Source of the DNA: Sterolibacterium sp.
Lineage (GTDB): Bacteria > Pseudomonadota > Gammaproteobacteria > Burkholderiales > Rhodocyclaceae
DNA length: 64,000 nucleotides
Direction: 5' to 3'
Assembly: GCA_023258955.1 (NCBI GenBank)
Contig: JAHFRE010000004.1
Location: 1 to 64,000, forward strand
Below are positions 51,427 through 61,979 of the stretch, piece by piece. The notes below the pieces were generated by a model that ran no database searches, had not been told where the DNA came from, and worked only from the letters and a program-made list of their open reading frames with translations. Positions within the stretch are counted from its first letter, which is position 1; each line of letters starts with the position of its first letter. The position numbers and the translations under genes were made by a program.

Positions 51427-52566
51427 TCAGTCATGGACTACGACGACATTGACGAATCCACCAGATCTTTGTACAACGGCATTAACGGCCTCATTTACCT
51501 GTTCAAGCTTGAACCGCTCATGATCGAATACTCCAAGATCCAGGGTGCCCGCGCGTACCATTGCGACCATGTCTTCACCTTCCCCTGGAGTGAACCAATT
51601 CGATCCAATGAATGATTTCTGGCGGCACATCAACGGGAATGGATCAAGAGGAATCGGATCCGATACGCCACCTACATTGACTGCACGACCACCTATACGT
51701 AGGGCATTAAATGAGTCAATCACAGTTTGAGGGGAGGCACTAGGTCCGAGTGTCTCTATCAACACGTCCACACCATATCCATTGGTTGCTTCCATAACGA
51801 CTTCTGCAGTTGGGCGCGTCCCGAGAGGAATGGGGACGACGCGATCCACACTTAAGCTGAGTACCCGGTCAAGCATCTCCCTCTTCCGCCCGGTTGCGAA
51901 GACCTTTGATGCCCCCATGGCCAAGGCCAGAATCACTGCTCCCACTCCTAGTGTTCCAGTGCCACCGTCAATTAGGACCGTTTGCCCGACTGAAAACTGA
52001 GCTCTTCGTAGCGCGGAATACGCAGTGCCAAGATAGCCAAATCTAGCGGCTTGTTCAAAGCTTATAGCATCCGATAACTTGACAAGATTGGCAGCCGGCG
52101 CAACAAGGTATTCACCAAACCCACCATACGGATAGTCTTCATAGAGCTTCTGGGACCCGGCACCAAATCCGAAATATCCCATGAATGCATAAGAGACACA
52201 GTAGATGTGGTCGCCACGTCGACATGCTTCGCATGTTCCACATGACAAACCAGGATTAACATATACACGGTCACCTTCCGTAATTCCCGTGTGGACTTGG
52301 CTACCGACGGCTGTCACAACTCCCGCGGAATCTAACCCGTATATTGCGGGTCTTTTTGGTAGAGGCAGGAATGGAAACCATTTCGGATAGTTGGTAACTA
52401 CATTCTTCAGATTAGGAACCACGCCCGCAGCCTTGACCTGAACAAGAACATCCGTAGGCCGTACCTCAGGAATTGGGATCGTATCAATCTGAAAGGGAGA
52501 CCCTACCTCATGCAACCGGGCCGCACGCATAGTTTTACGCACTACTGCAAGCGCATTGTTCGTCAT
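51427..52566 (-). CDS. MDR-family dehydrogenase, paralogue of the 46-kb gene
   Basis: 379 residues from the ATG at 52566 (GGAG upstream). Same architecture as its paralogue, with structural-zinc cysteines C-G-T-C-x2-C-x7-C, but the Cys and His seen in the paralogue near residue 38-45 are changed (A-A-G-V-V-P-N-L-K) and G-L-D again replaces G-H-E, so catalytic zinc is very unlikely. Probably a dehydrogenase or ene-reductase-like enzyme. Divergent from the LuxR gene. Confidence 0.88.
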   Translation of the reverse strand: MTNNALAVVRKTMRAARLHEVGSPFQIDTIPIPEVRPTDVLVQVKAAGVVPNLKNVVTNYPKWFPFLPLPKRPAIYGLDSAGVVTAVGSQVHTGITEGDRVYVNPGLSCGTCEACRRGDHIYCVSYAFMGYFGFGAGSQKLYEDYPYGGFGEYLVAPAANLVKLSDAISFEQAARFGYLGTAYSALRRAQFSVGQTVLIDGGTGTLGVGAVILALAMGASKVFATGRKREMLDRVLSLSVDRVVPIPLGTRPTAEVVMEATNGYGVDVLIETLGPSASPQTVIDSFNALRIGGRAVNVGGVSDPIPLDPFPLMCRQKSFIGSNWFTPGEGEDMVAMVRAGTLDLGVFDHERFKLEQVNEAVNAVVQRSGGFVNVVVVHD

Positions 52567-52911
52567 CGAACTGTCTCCTGATGCTTTTTTTAATTGTCCA
52601 ATTGGCACTACAGCGGTGACATCCACATCAGGAAGCCATCGTGAAGGCGTCTATCGGTCGAGCTGGTTCGTATTGTTGTATGATCGGTAAGGATTTGCGC
52701 CATCATTTCTGGTGGGGCACCCAGGGTAAAACAGCTGGGTCTTACCATACGAAAGTATGGGGTCACGGCTTCTGTATTTGCGCAGCTAATCTCGCAGAGA
52801 TTCCCGTTAGAAAGCGCGACACGTTTTATGATTGATCAGCGAGCCTGCCTCTATGCGAGAGGTGGCTTAAGTGTCACAATTGCAGGGGCGTAATTCTCTC
52901 GACGAGAAACT
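52567..52911. other. Divergent regulatory region between the dehydrogenase and the LuxR gene
   Basis: No gene seen. It should carry the promoters of the dehydrogenase-cupin genes (leftward) and of the LuxR gene (rightward), possibly with LuxR binding sites; I find no clear palindrome. Confidence 0.5.
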
Positions 52912-55665
52912 ATGAAGACCAAGGGCGCTAATATCGACAAGCGGCTTACAGCGCGGGCAGATACGCATAGCCGCAAGTCAGAATCTAAGGAAACGGTACG
53001 GTTGCAGGAAACTGTTGCTGAGGGTGCTTTTCGATCAAATCGTAGAAACACGCCATTGGTGAGACCCAGGCTGTTCAAAGGAGCAGACGCGTCTGAAAGA
53101 AAGCTAATTCTTGTAAGAGCTCCAGCGGGGTTTGGGAAGACCACCTTTCTCGAGCAGTTTCTAGAGTTCCGAACACAAAAAGGTTGCATTTGCGCTTGGC
53201 TGACTCTCGACAGCCGCCACAATGACCAGAATGTATTGATTGAGGATATGTTGGCTGCTATTCAAAGGGCATTGCCGCTACCCCCGTCGTCGTTAGCATC
53301 CGCGGGAGACTCTCAGATTGCGAGACTGCTCGAGCACCTCTCATCAACCAATGGCGAATTCATGTTGTTTTTGGATGAAATCGATGCTATTCAATCTGAT
53401 GATTCTCGAATGGTCTTGGGACTTTTCATAAAAAATACACCACCAGCGATTCGAGTCGTCGCAGCAGGTAGATCTATTCCATTTATTGGGCAGTCGAAAC
53501 TTAGACTTACTGACAATGTCGTTGAACTGAATGACGACGATCTGCGCTTTCGGTTGGACGAGATTTCGGCATTCATAAGCGAGCGGCTTTCTGTTGCAGT
53601 AACATCGACTCAAATTAATAATCTGCACGACAAGACAGACGGATGGGCAGCAGCACTTCAACTGGCCTGTCTTTCAATTAACAGTAATGATCCATCGAAT
53701 CGGTCACTTGAGCAATTCTCCGGCGTATTCGAAAGCATTTTCGAATATCTGCAGGAGGATGTGTTTGACAGACTCCCGCAGGAGACAAAAGCATTTCTGA
53801 TCGACTGCAGCGTTCTTAAGAAGCTGACCGGGGATCTTTGTGGTGCGGTTAGCGGCCAAGGGAACTGCGATTCAATGCTTGCTCAATTGGAATCGGATGG
53901 GCTATTCCTGAAACGGATACCAACAAACGATGAGCGTACCTGGTATTCACTACATGCGATATTTTCGGATTTTCTCAAAAGACAGTTGCGACTTGAAGGC
54001 CGGTCAAGAATGTCGCATTTGTGTGAACGTGCGGCCAAATGGTACGAGTCGGTTAAGCGACTCGCTGACGCCGCTGAGTACTCCAAGCTCGGGGGTCATG
54101 AGGAGATCGCATATGCCTATCTTGAAAGAATTGCTATGTCGTATGTTTGGCAAGGGCAATTTAGAACAGTCATGGGTTGGTGTGAGAACTTGACCGTTGA
54201 ATCGGCCGAGCGATATGAGCAGTTGTTTTGTGCCTACCTATGGGCGGAAGTGCACATAGGTGATCCGGAGAGAGCCAAGAGAAGGCGAGATGACCTTGCC
54301 AAGCTAGCGGAACAGAAAACGGCTATTACTCCATTCTTAGCAGACACCCTTACCTGCCTACCAATACTTATAGCGGCGTCGCTAAAGGATCTTAAGTTCT
54401 TGCATGAGACGGGTCCAGCCACTTTGGCCAATTTATCTAAGGCGGGGACCTTCGAATACGGAACAACCGCGAACTGTTTGGCGTATACATACCTATCAAG
54501 CGGTGAAATGAATCTCGCACGTGAGACTCACGCGCTTGCGAAAAGTGCTTGCAAGACCGAAGAGAGATCGTGGAATTCGGTGTACTGGGCCATGAATGAC
54601 GGCCATCTGCAGTTAAATGAGCTACATCTCGTCAAGGCAATAGAGAACCTTAGCCTTGGCTACGACAGAGCCAGTGTAACCTACAGTGAATTATCGCAAT
54701 CGTGTGCCATTGCGGCAAGCTTTCTAGCAGATGCCTTGTATGAAGCCGGTGATATTGAAAACGCTCAACGACTCATAAGTCAGCATCTGTTTATGATAGG
54801 GGAGAGTATTCATGACTGCATTACCACTGGCTATGTAACAGCGGCACGTCTGGCAGTACATTCTCAAAAATTCGACAGGGCAATAGAGATTCTCCTTGAT
54901 GCAGAAACTATCGGAACCCGAAGGGACTTGCCATCTGTTCTACTCGGCGTTAGATGGCATCGGGCGTGGATTCACTCTATTACAGGAGACCTAAAGGAGG
55001 CTTGTAGGATACTAGAAGAGCTAACGCCGATAGAGATGTTGGAAGATCGCAACCTGATGACCCATGCCGATTCGTGCATTAGAGATATTGTTCGAATTCG
55101 CATCTTGATAAGCGTGAAACGATTTAATAGGCTGGAACAAGAAGTCGACTCGCTGATTGCGAGGGCAACAGCGAGAAAGGAGGGGCGTAGGATGCTGCGC
55201 CTAAAGCTTCTCAAAGCTCGGTTAACTCTAGCTAGTGGAAAACTGCCTGAAGCCAAGAAGCAGATGAGTCAAATTCTTCCCCTTGGACTCAATAATGGTT
55301 TTATGCAATGTTTTTTTGACGAAGGACTTGACGTTGTTGAATTGGTAAGGCAGGTAGCTGGCTCAGTTCAGCTTCACGATGTTATGAGAATTCGACTAAT
55401 GGAGCGACTGCGGCTCACCACGCCACCCAGCAACCGAGCGCTGCCTGCTGGCCACGCTTCTCCGCGCTTGGCTCCGCACATCCAAGATAGATTGACTCAG
55501 AGAGAGACCGACCTCTTGTTGATACTTGAGAAAGGTCTCACTAATCGAGAAATTGCTGACTGCTTTGGTCTGTCCGAGAACACAGTCAAGTGGCATCTCC
55601 AGCATATCTTCGAGAAACTTGGAGTGGCGAATAGAACAGAGGCGTCTTTCTTGATCCGTCAATAG
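52912..55665 (+). CDS. MalT-type LuxR-family transcriptional regulator
   Basis: 917 residues. STAND ATPase region with Walker A A-P-A-G-F-G-K-T-T at 70-78 and L-D-E-I-D near 153, a middle of helical TPR-like repeats (about 370-800), and a C-terminal LuxR DNA-binding domain (about 858-917) with L-T-x-R-E-T and G-L-T-N-R-E-I-A-D-x-x-x-x-S-E-N-T-V-K-W-H. It binds ATP and an inducer, oligomerises and activates genes. Placed beside the catabolic genes; probably their activator. Confidence 0.93.
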   Translation: MKTKGANIDKRLTARADTHSRKSESKETVRLQETVAEGAFRSNRRNTPLVRPRLFKGADASERKLILVRAPAGFGKTTFLEQFLEFRTQKGCICAWLTLDSRHNDQNVLIEDMLAAIQRALPLPPSSLASAGDSQIARLLEHLSSTNGEFMLFLDEIDAIQSDDSRMVLGLFIKNTPPAIRVVAAGRSIPFIGQSKLRLTDNVVELNDDDLRFRLDEISAFISERLSVAVTSTQINNLHDKTDGWAAALQLACLSINSNDPSNRSLEQFSGVFESIFEYLQEDVFDRLPQETKAFLIDCSVLKKLTGDLCGAVSGQGNCDSMLAQLESDGLFLKRIPTNDERTWYSLHAIFSDFLKRQLRLEGRSRMSHLCERAAKWYESVKRLADAAEYSKLGGHEEIAYAYLERIAMSYVWQGQFRTVMGWCENLTVESAERYEQLFCAYLWAEVHIGDPERAKRRRDDLAKLAEQKTAITPFLADTLTCLPILIAASLKDLKFLHETGPATLANLSKAGTFEYGTTANCLAYTYLSSGEMNLARETHALAKSACKTEERSWNSVYWAMNDGHLQLNELHLVKAIENLSLGYDRASVTYSELSQSCAIAASFLADALYEAGDIENAQRLISQHLFMIGESIHDCITTGYVTAARLAVHSQKFDRAIEILLDAETIGTRRDLPSVLLGVRWHRAWIHSITGDLKEACRILEELTPIEMLEDRNLMTHADSCIRDIVRIRILISVKRFNRLEQEVDSLIARATARKEGRRMLRLKLLKARLTLASGKLPEAKKQMSQILPLGLNNGFMQCFFDEGLDVVELVRQVAGSVQLHDVMRIRLMERLRLTTPPSNRALPAGHASPRLAPHIQDRLTQRETDLLLILEKGLTNREIADCFGLSENTVKWHLQHIFEKLGVANRTEASFLIRQ

Positions 55666-55699
55666 GCAAAATTAGAGACGACTATAGGTGGATCACCAT

Positions 55700-55990
55700 C
55701 CCGACGGCCACCCAAATCCCCCCAGCGATGGCCACTTCAAAATCCCCCAGTTGAAGCTAGGCCGATGACATAGTCGGCGCAGCACGGAAGCGACAGGACA
55801 TCATCGCCCCTCGATTTGCGGAGGGGAAGGGGAATGTCTTGAAGCCGCAGAAGGAGCACACTATTGTCACGCTGCTGGAGAACGGGATCTCGCTGCACGA
55901 AATCAACCGCAAGACCGGCATCGACCGCAAGACGGTCAGGAAGATCGCCCAAGCGCTGGCCGGGGCAAATTCCCCCATGGCCACCGGCTT
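55700..55990 (+). mobile_element. IS21-type remnant: terminal repeats and truncated istA
   Basis: Two copies of a G-G-C-C-A-C ... CAAATCCCCC-type terminal repeat (about 55704-55750) are followed by the start of an IstA-like frame (TTG at 55839) with the N-terminal helix-turn-helix T-G-I-D-R-K-T-V-R-K-I. The frame loses its match after about 45 codons and the rest of the element, including istB, is absent. A decayed insertion between the LuxR gene and the 3-hydroxyacyl-CoA dehydrogenase. Confidence 0.7.
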
Positions 55991-56051
55991 GCCGAACAAT
56001 ACCCCCGCTTACAAGTGTTCCAATATGTCTTCGGCAGTTCCGATGACGTAA
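55839..56051 (+). pseudogene. Truncated IstA-like transposase fragment
   Basis: 70 codons; only the first about 50 resemble an IS21-family transposase N-terminus (K-E-H-T-I-V-T-L-L-E-N-G-I-S then the helix-turn-helix). The tail reads into the 3' end of the neighbouring dehydrogenase gene on the other strand. No catalytic DDE domain. Confidence 0.7.
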
Positions 56052-56941
56052 TGTGACAAGTCCCTTGCCTTGGGATTGCGCGGATCGCTCCAGTCGTAGA
56101 ATCCCTTGCCACTGCTCGCGCCATACTCTCCGTTCTTCACCATGCGCATCAGCGTCAGGGGAGGATACATTCGAGGATCGTTGGACGACTGATACATCTG
56201 CAGTGCGACCCGCAGCATGGTAGGGGCGGTGACGAAGTCGTGCAGTTTGAAGGTCCCCTGGGGGTGGCCCAGGCTGGTAAATAGACCGGTGTCCCCGTCT
56301 TGCACCGTGATCTTTCCCTGTTCAAGCAGGCGCACCGCATCAAGCATCTGCGGCACCAGCAAGCGGTTGACCCAGAAACCCGGAATGTTCGGCGCCAGGA
56401 ACGGGGCCTTATTCATGCCGAGTAGCGTCTGGCGCGTGAATTCGATCATCGCGGGAGAAGTCTTGGCTCCAGGGACCACTTCGACGCCTGACATCAATGG
56501 CACTGGATTCATACCATGGGTGACTATTGAGCGGTCCGGCCGGCCACCAGCCAGTGCCATCGGGTCGATGTCGAGGCTGCTGCTGTTCGACCAGAACACG
56601 ACGGATTCGGGAAGTTGCGGCAAGAAATCGGCAAGCACAGAGCACTTCAGCTTCAGGTCTTCGTAGATGACCTCCAAAAATACGTCACAGCCCTTGGCTG
56701 CTTCGATAAACGCGTCCTTCTCTTTGTGGAGAACGATCTTATCCCTTACCTTCGATACAAAGTTCTGGTCTTCGTTCTTGAACTTCTTGGCAACCGTGGC
56801 AGCAAGCTTTTCGCAACCGACGATTGTATTGGCTAGCATCTGAGCGCTTGCATCGTAGCAATGTACGTCGTGTCCGCTCATGGCACACTGCGTAATCCAA
56901 CCGCGCCCCATAATTCCTGTACCCAGAATTGCAAACTTCAT
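56009..56941 (-). CDS. 3-hydroxyacyl-CoA dehydrogenase
   Basis: 310 residues from the ATG at 56941 (GGAG upstream). NAD-binding G-T-G-I-M-G at the start, S-N-S-S-S near 117, T-H-G-M-N-P-V-P near 140 (catalytic His) and the C-terminal helical domain. Oxidises 3-hydroxyacyl-CoA to 3-oxoacyl-CoA in beta-oxidation-type degradation. Last gene of the operon with the URO-D and Liv genes. Confidence 0.9.
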   Translation of the reverse strand: MKFAILGTGIMGRGWITQCAMSGHDVHCYDASAQMLANTIVGCEKLAATVAKKFKNEDQNFVSKVRDKIVLHKEKDAFIEAAKGCDVFLEVIYEDLKLKCSVLADFLPQLPESVVFWSNSSSLDIDPMALAGGRPDRSIVTHGMNPVPLMSGVEVVPGAKTSPAMIEFTRQTLLGMNKAPFLAPNIPGFWVNRLLVPQMLDAVRLLEQGKITVQDGDTGLFTSLGHPQGTFKLHDFVTAPTMLRVALQMYQSSNDPRMYPPLTLMRMVKNGEYGASSGKGFYDWSDPRNPKARDLSHYVIGTAEDILEHL

Positions 56942-57055
56942 ACTCAAACTCCTGTAATGAAAGTCCATCATGAATGAATACTTCTCTGCTCTGTTCCAGC
57001 ATTAGCCCACCCGCGCGCAAATTGTCACTTCGGACAGTGGCTATCTTGGTCACGA

Positions 57056-58321
57056 TCAACTGGCATACTTGCGAGCGGCGTTGAACATTGTTCTGACGTT
57101 TTCTACGGGTGTTTCATCTGGAATTCCGACACCACAATCGAGAATCAGATTGCCTCCACGATTCCAGACCTTTTCAACAAGCAGTTTGACCTGAGCATCG
57201 ATATCGTCTGGTGTGCCGGTCACCATCATCGAAGGCGCTATGCCGCCCCGTAGGGCCACGTGTTTGCCCATCACTTCATAAGCCCTTATAAGGTTATCTG
57301 CACGTTCAAAGAAATAGATGCATTTCCCAGCAGGCACGTCGGCAATGGTTTCGAGTCGCTTAGTGCAATCGTGCTCCCACAGCACCATTGGAATCAAGTC
57401 ATGGTCGATAAGGCTGATCAACAGTCGCCGAAATGTTGGCCACCAGAAGGTTTCAAACTGCTTCTGTGACATGAAGGCATCGGGGGCCCAGTGAATCGGC
57501 AAGAATACGATTGGGTTTCCAGTCATCTTGGCGCCCGACAGGGCCTGGGCTTCCATGTATCCAAAGACCCGGTCTAGTATCTGCAACATCTTGTCCTTGT
57601 GACGGAACATGTCCGTCATCATTCCGGTCGCACCACGCCAGTAATCGGCAACTGAATCATATGCATTGCCCGCGGTGACTCCATAGATCATGGGGTAGCC
57701 CAACGCTGCAACGTCCTGATCGAACTGGGCAGAACGTGAAAGAAGCTTCATCACCTCGTCGGCAGCAGCCATGATCTTGTTCAATGACTCCTTTACCTCG
57801 GGCCGCGCAAAGCCTGCGATGCCGGGCAATATGCGCAATCCTGTCAGCGCCGGCAGTACTGGCATGTTGGCCAATCCCTCGAACGCCGTGGAAATCTGGG
57901 GTAGAACTTTTCTTATATAGAAGCCGGTCGGGTCGCTCAGAAAACCGTCGTAGTCTTGAGGGGTCACATACTCCTTATCAAGGTATTGGAAAGGTTGGTT
58001 GTCTCCAACACCATGGCCAGCCCAGTTGAGGGTCTTGATGCCAACGGCGTCCGCGGCAGGCCCCCAGGCGACATTTGCGAGAAATGGAGCCGCGGCGTCT
58101 GGATCGAACTCGAGGACCGCTTGCTCGCCGATCTTGGCGGTCTTCTCTATGTCATACATAAGTTCCCGATAGCTCACACCACCATACTTGGCAAGCCAAA
58201 AAAAACAGTAGAGTGTAACGGGCATGCGATCCGGCTGTCTGAGGGCGACACAGTCCAGAATGCGCTGCCAGCGGATGTCATACTGCGTCTTGGGCGTAGA
58301 GATTTGCTCGCGAGTACTCAT
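57056..58321 (-). CDS. Uroporphyrinogen decarboxylase (URO-D) family protein
   Basis: 421 residues with the URO-D TIM-barrel pattern (N-terminal R-P-D-R-M-P-V, I-H-W-A-P-D-A-F-M near 285, L-R-G-G-I-A near 360). It is far from haem genes and longer than HemE, so it is more likely a methyltransferase-type member such as those acting on methylated or aromatic substrates. Placed between the Liv genes and the dehydrogenase, so a role in the same pathway is probable (inference). Confidence 0.85.
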   Translation of the reverse strand: MSTREQISTPKTQYDIRWQRILDCVALRQPDRMPVTLYCFFWLAKYGGVSYRELMYDIEKTAKIGEQAVLEFDPDAAAPFLANVAWGPAADAVGIKTLNWAGHGVGDNQPFQYLDKEYVTPQDYDGFLSDPTGFYIRKVLPQISTAFEGLANMPVLPALTGLRILPGIAGFARPEVKESLNKIMAAADEVMKLLSRSAQFDQDVAALGYPMIYGVTAGNAYDSVADYWRGATGMMTDMFRHKDKMLQILDRVFGYMEAQALSGAKMTGNPIVFLPIHWAPDAFMSQKQFETFWWPTFRRLLISLIDHDLIPMVLWEHDCTKRLETIADVPAGKCIYFFERADNLIRAYEVMGKHVALRGGIAPSMMVTGTPDDIDAQVKLLVEKVWNRGGNLILDCGVGIPDETPVENVRTMFNAARKYAS

Positions 58322-58399
58322 GTGGGCGACATGTTGTGGTTTGGCGCTGCGTGTTTCATGCGTTGAAAGTGCGACGTTTGATTCATATCGTATTTTTCG

Positions 58400-59146
58400 C
58401 TACACGCGAACCCCGCACGTACCCAGACCCAAATACGATTCAATGACTCGAGGATCGCCAGCCAGGATTTTGGTCGGCCCTTCCAGCGCCATCTCCCCGG
58501 TCTCCAGAACGTAGCCGTAGTCGGCGATCTGCAGCGCGGCGCGGGCGTTCTGCTCCACCAGCAGGATGCCGACACCGGTGCGCTTGAGCTCGCTGATGAT
58601 GCGGAAGATCTCTTTCACCACCAGCGGCGCCAGACCGAGGCTGGGCTCGTCGAGCAGCAGCAACTTCGGCTTGGCCATCAGCGCCCGGCCGACCGCCAGC
58701 ATCTGCCGCTCGCCGCCGGACAGGGTGCCCGCCTGCTGCGCGCGGCGCTCCTTGAGGCGCGGGAAGATGTCGAACACCCGGCCCATGGTTTCGCCGTGGT
58801 CGCGGGCGCCGCGCCGGTAGTTGACGAAGGCGCCGAGCAGGAGGTTGTCCTCGACGCTCATCTCGCCGAACAGCTCGCGTTTCTCCGGCACCAGATTCAT
58901 GCCCAGACCGACCATGTGCTCGACGGCGGCGCCGTCCTCCGACCTGCCGAGGAAGCTCACCTCGCCGCTGCTCTTGGGCAGCAGGCCCATGATGGCGCAG
59001 AGCATGGTCGTCTTGCCGGCGCCGTTGGGCCCGATCACGGTGACGATCTGGCCGGGGGCCACCTTCAGATTGGCGTGGTGCAGGGCCTCGACCTTGCCGT
59101 AGGCGACGCAGAGGTCTTTCACCTCGAGGAGGGGGGTCGATGTCAT
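58400..59146 (-). CDS. livF: ABC transporter ATP-binding protein, LivF type
   Basis: 248 residues. Walker [10 protein letters not shown] at about 39-47, signature L-S-G-G-E-R-Q near 142, Walker B L-L-L-L-D-E-P near 162. One of the two ATPases of a branched-chain-amino-acid-type (HAAT) importer. Its ATG overlaps the upstream LivMG stop (ATGA). Confidence 0.93.
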   Translation of the reverse strand: MTSTPLLEVKDLCVAYGKVEALHHANLKVAPGQIVTVIGPNGAGKTTMLCAIMGLLPKSSGEVSFLGRSEDGAAVEHMVGLGMNLVPEKRELFGEMSVEDNLLLGAFVNYRRGARDHGETMGRVFDIFPRLKERRAQQAGTLSGGERQMLAVGRALMAKPKLLLLDEPSLGLAPLVVKEIFRIISELKRTGVGILLVEQNARAALQIADYGYVLETGEMALEGPTKILAGDPRVIESYLGLGTCGVRV

Positions 59147-60942
59147 TCCACACCTCCGAGGTAGGCTTCGAGCACCGCCGGATCGCGCTGCACCTCTTCG
59201 GGCAGACCCTCGGCGATGCGCTGGCCGAACTCCATGACCACCACCCGATCGGCCAGGCCCATGACGAAATCCATGTCGTGCTCCACCAGCAGGATGCCCA
59301 TGCCCTCAGCGCGCAGCCGCCGCAGCAGGTCGGCCAGGGCTTGTTTTTCCAGGTAGCGCAGGCCCGCCGCCGGCTCGTCGAGCAGCAGCAGGCAGGGGTC
59401 GGCGCACAGCGCCCGGGCGATTTCGAGGATCCGCTGCTGACCCAGGGCGAGGCTGCCGGCCTGTTCGAACATCTGCTTCTCCAATCCGACCCGCTCGATC
59501 TGCCGCGCCGCCTCGGCGAGCAGGCGTCCCTCCTCGACCCGCTCCAAGTGCAGCGCCGCCGGCACCACCCCCTTGGAGCCACGCATGTGGGCGCCAATGG
59601 CGGCGTTCTCCAGCACGCTCATGGTCGGCAACAGGCGCACGTGCTGGAAGCTGCGACTCATGCCGCGCTGGGCGATGGCGCGGGCGGTCAGGCCGTCGAT
59701 GCGGCTGCCCAGGAAGACGATCTCGCCGGCGGTCAGTGGGGCGACCCCGGAGATCAGGTTGAACATGGTGCTCTTGCCCGCGCCGTTGGGGCCGATCAGC
59801 GCCAGCACCTCGCCGGCCTTGACTGTCAGCTGCATGTCGTTGCAGGCCACCAGGCCACCAAAGCGCTTGGTGGCGCCGTTCACCTCGAGCAGCAGGGTGC
59901 CGGCGGCCGGCATCTGGCGCCGCGGCAGGGCCTCGCCCTGCGGCGCCTGTCGCTGTCCCTCGCCGCTCTTGACCGGCACCAGGCGCGCCAGCAGCGGCCA
60001 CAGGCCATCGCGCGCCCGCTGCAGCATCAGCACCATGATCACGCCGAAGACGATGGTCTCGAAATTGCCGCTGCTGCCCAGGAGCTTGGGCAGCAGGTCC
60101 TGCAGCCACTGCTTCAACACCGTGATGACGCCGGCGCCGAGCAGGGCGCCCCAGACGCTGGCGGCGCCGCCGATGACAGCCATGAACAGGTACTCGATGC
60201 CCACACCCAGGCCGAAGGGAGTCGGATTGACGAAGCGCTGCAGGTGGGCGTAGAGCCAGCCGGAAACGCAGGCGAACAGCGCGGCGATGAGGAAGATCTC
60301 GATCTTCAGGCGCGCCGTATCCACCCCCATCGCTTCGGCCATCAGGCTGCCGCCCTTCAGGGCGCGGATGGCGCGGCCAGCGCGCGAGTCGAGCAGGTTG
60401 TGGGTGGCCCAGACCAGCGCCAACAGCGCTATCCAGATCAGGTAGTAGAAGGCGCGGCCGCTCTTCACCTCGACCCCGGCCAGTTGCAGCGCCGGGATGC
60501 CGGTGATGCCGGTATGGCCGCCGATGAACTCGAGGTTGCCGAACAGGAAGTAGAGGCTGATGCCCCAGGCGATGGTGCCCAGCGGCAGGTAGTGGCCGGA
60601 CAGGCGCAGGGTCAGGGCGCCCAGCAACAGCGCCACCGCCGCGGTCCCGGCGAGGCCCAGCGCCAGCGCCAGCCAGGGCGAACCGCCGACCAGGGCCAGC
60701 CAAGCGGGCAAATCGCTGGCGGTGGTCAGATAGGCAGTGGTGTAGGCGCCGAGCCCAACGAAGGCCGCCTGGCCGAAGGAGGTCAGGCCGCCGACGCCGG
60801 TGAGCAGCACCAGGCCGAGGGCGACGATGGCGTAGAGGCCGATGTAGTTGAGCAGGGTGACGTAGAACTCGGGCAGGAGCAGGGGACCGGCGCCGAGCAG
60901 GGCGAGGAAGGCGAACAGAGCGCCGCGCTGACTGACGGCCAT
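59143..60942 (-). CDS. LivM-LivG fusion: permease joined to ATP-binding protein
   Basis: 599 residues from the ATG at 60942 (GGAGG 5-6 bases upstream; an ATG at 60945 overlaps the LivH stop). Residues about 1-315 are a LivM-type permease with eight or more helices; about 350-599 are a LivG-type ATPase with [16 protein letters not shown] and L-L-L-L-D-E-P. The two are usually separate. The GC content is distinctly higher than in the genes on either side. Confidence 0.9.
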   Translation of the reverse strand: MAVSQRGALFAFLALLGAGPLLLPEFYVTLLNYIGLYAIVALGLVLLTGVGGLTSFGQAAFVGLGAYTTAYLTTASDLPAWLALVGGSPWLALALGLAGTAAVALLLGALTLRLSGHYLPLGTIAWGISLYFLFGNLEFIGGHTGITGIPALQLAGVEVKSGRAFYYLIWIALLALVWATHNLLDSRAGRAIRALKGGSLMAEAMGVDTARLKIEIFLIAALFACVSGWLYAHLQRFVNPTPFGLGVGIEYLFMAVIGGAASVWGALLGAGVITVLKQWLQDLLPKLLGSSGNFETIVFGVIMVLMLQRARDGLWPLLARLVPVKSGEGQRQAPQGEALPRRQMPAAGTLLLEVNGATKRFGGLVACNDMQLTVKAGEVLALIGPNGAGKSTMFNLISGVAPLTAGEIVFLGSRIDGLTARAIAQRGMSRSFQHVRLLPTMSVLENAAIGAHMRGSKGVVPAALHLERVEEGRLLAEAARQIERVGLEKQMFEQAGSLALGQQRILEIARALCADPCLLLLDEPAAGLRYLEKQALADLLRRLRAEGMGILLVEHDMDFVMGLADRVVVMEFGQRIAEGLPEEVQRDPAVLEAYLGGVE

Positions 60943-61979
60943 CATTCCTCCTCCTCGACGTGGTGCGTGGTCAGCGAGCGCCACAGCAGCACCGGGATGA
61001 TCAGGGTGAACACGATCACCTCCTTGAAGGCGCTGGCCCAAAACGACGAGTAGGCCTCGAGCAGGCCGACCAGCAGCGCACCGGCGGCGGCCACCGGATA
61101 GCTGGCCAGACCGCCGATGATCGCCGCGACGAAGCCCTTCAATCCGATCAGGAAGCCGGTGTCGTAGTAGATGGTGGTGATCGGCGCGATCAGGATGCCG
61201 GAGAAGGCACCGATCGCCGCCGCTAGCAGGAAGGACAGCTTGCCCGCCATCACCGTCGAGATGCCCATCAGCCGGGCGCCGGTGCGGTTGATGGCGGTGG
61301 CGCGCAGGGCCTTGCCGTAGATGGTGCGGCCGAAGAACTGGTAGAGGGCGGCGATCAAGAGCAGGCTGGAGCCCAGCACCCACAGCGTCTGGCCGCTGAC
61401 CGTGATGCTGCCCAGCTGCAGGGCGGCGTCGCTGAAGCTCGGCGTGCGCGAGCCCTCGGCGCCGAAGAAGAGCAGGCCGAGACCGACCAGGGCCAGGTGC
61501 ACCGCCACCGAGATGATCAGCAGCACCAGCACCGAGGCCTCCGCTGCCGGCTGGAAGGCCAGGCGGTAGACCATCGGCCCGAGCGGCACCACCAGCGCCA
61601 GGGAGAGTAGCACCTGGGCCGCCAGCGGCCAGCCCTCGGGTTTGCCGAGAAAGATCAACACGGTTATCGCCGCCGGATAGCCGAGGTTCCACAGCAGGAT
61701 GCGCGCGATGCGCTGTCTTGCACCGGCAGCCAGCGCTATCTTGAGGTCGATCAGGGCAACGAGGATGCCGGCGCCGGCGAGCAGCCACAGGGTTCCCGGG
61801 GTCTTGCCCGCCTGGAAACTGGCCAGGGTCAGAGCGCCGTAGGCAACGAATTCACCCTGGGGGATGAAGATGACCCGGGTGACGGTAAACACCAGCACCA
61901 ACGCCAGCGACAGCAGGGCGTAGATGGCGCCGTTGGTGATGCCGTCCTGGCCAAGCAACAGCGTGATTTGCAGATCCAT
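60942..61979 (-). CDS. livH: ABC transporter permease, LivH type
   Basis: 345 residues with about eight to nine transmembrane helices and the LivH-type segments G[14 protein letters not shown] near the start and F-V-A-A-I-I-G-G near 285. First permease gene of the Liv set; its stop overlaps the LivMG start. Confidence 0.92.
   Translation of the reverse strand: MDLQITLLLGQDGITNGAIYALLSLALVLVFTVTRVIFIPQGEFVAYGALTLASFQAGKTPGTLWLLAGAGILVALIDLKIALAAGARQRIARILLWNLGYPAAITVLIFLGKPEGWPLAAQVLLSLALVVPLGPMVYRLAFQPAAEASVLVLLIISVAVHLALVGLGLLFFGAEGSRTPSFSDAALQLGSITVSGQTLWVLGSSLLLIAALYQFFGRTIYGKALRATAINRTGARLMGISTVMAGKLSFLLAAAIGAFSGILIAPITTIYYDTGFLIGLKGFVAAIIGGLASYPVAAAGALLVGLLEAYSSFWASAFKEVIVFTLIIPVLLWRSLTTHHVEEEE

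Noticed and set aside
59140-61053. 637-codon rightward frame, Gln/His/Gly-rich
   Set aside because: Shadow of the very GC-rich livMG gene; composition is not protein-like.
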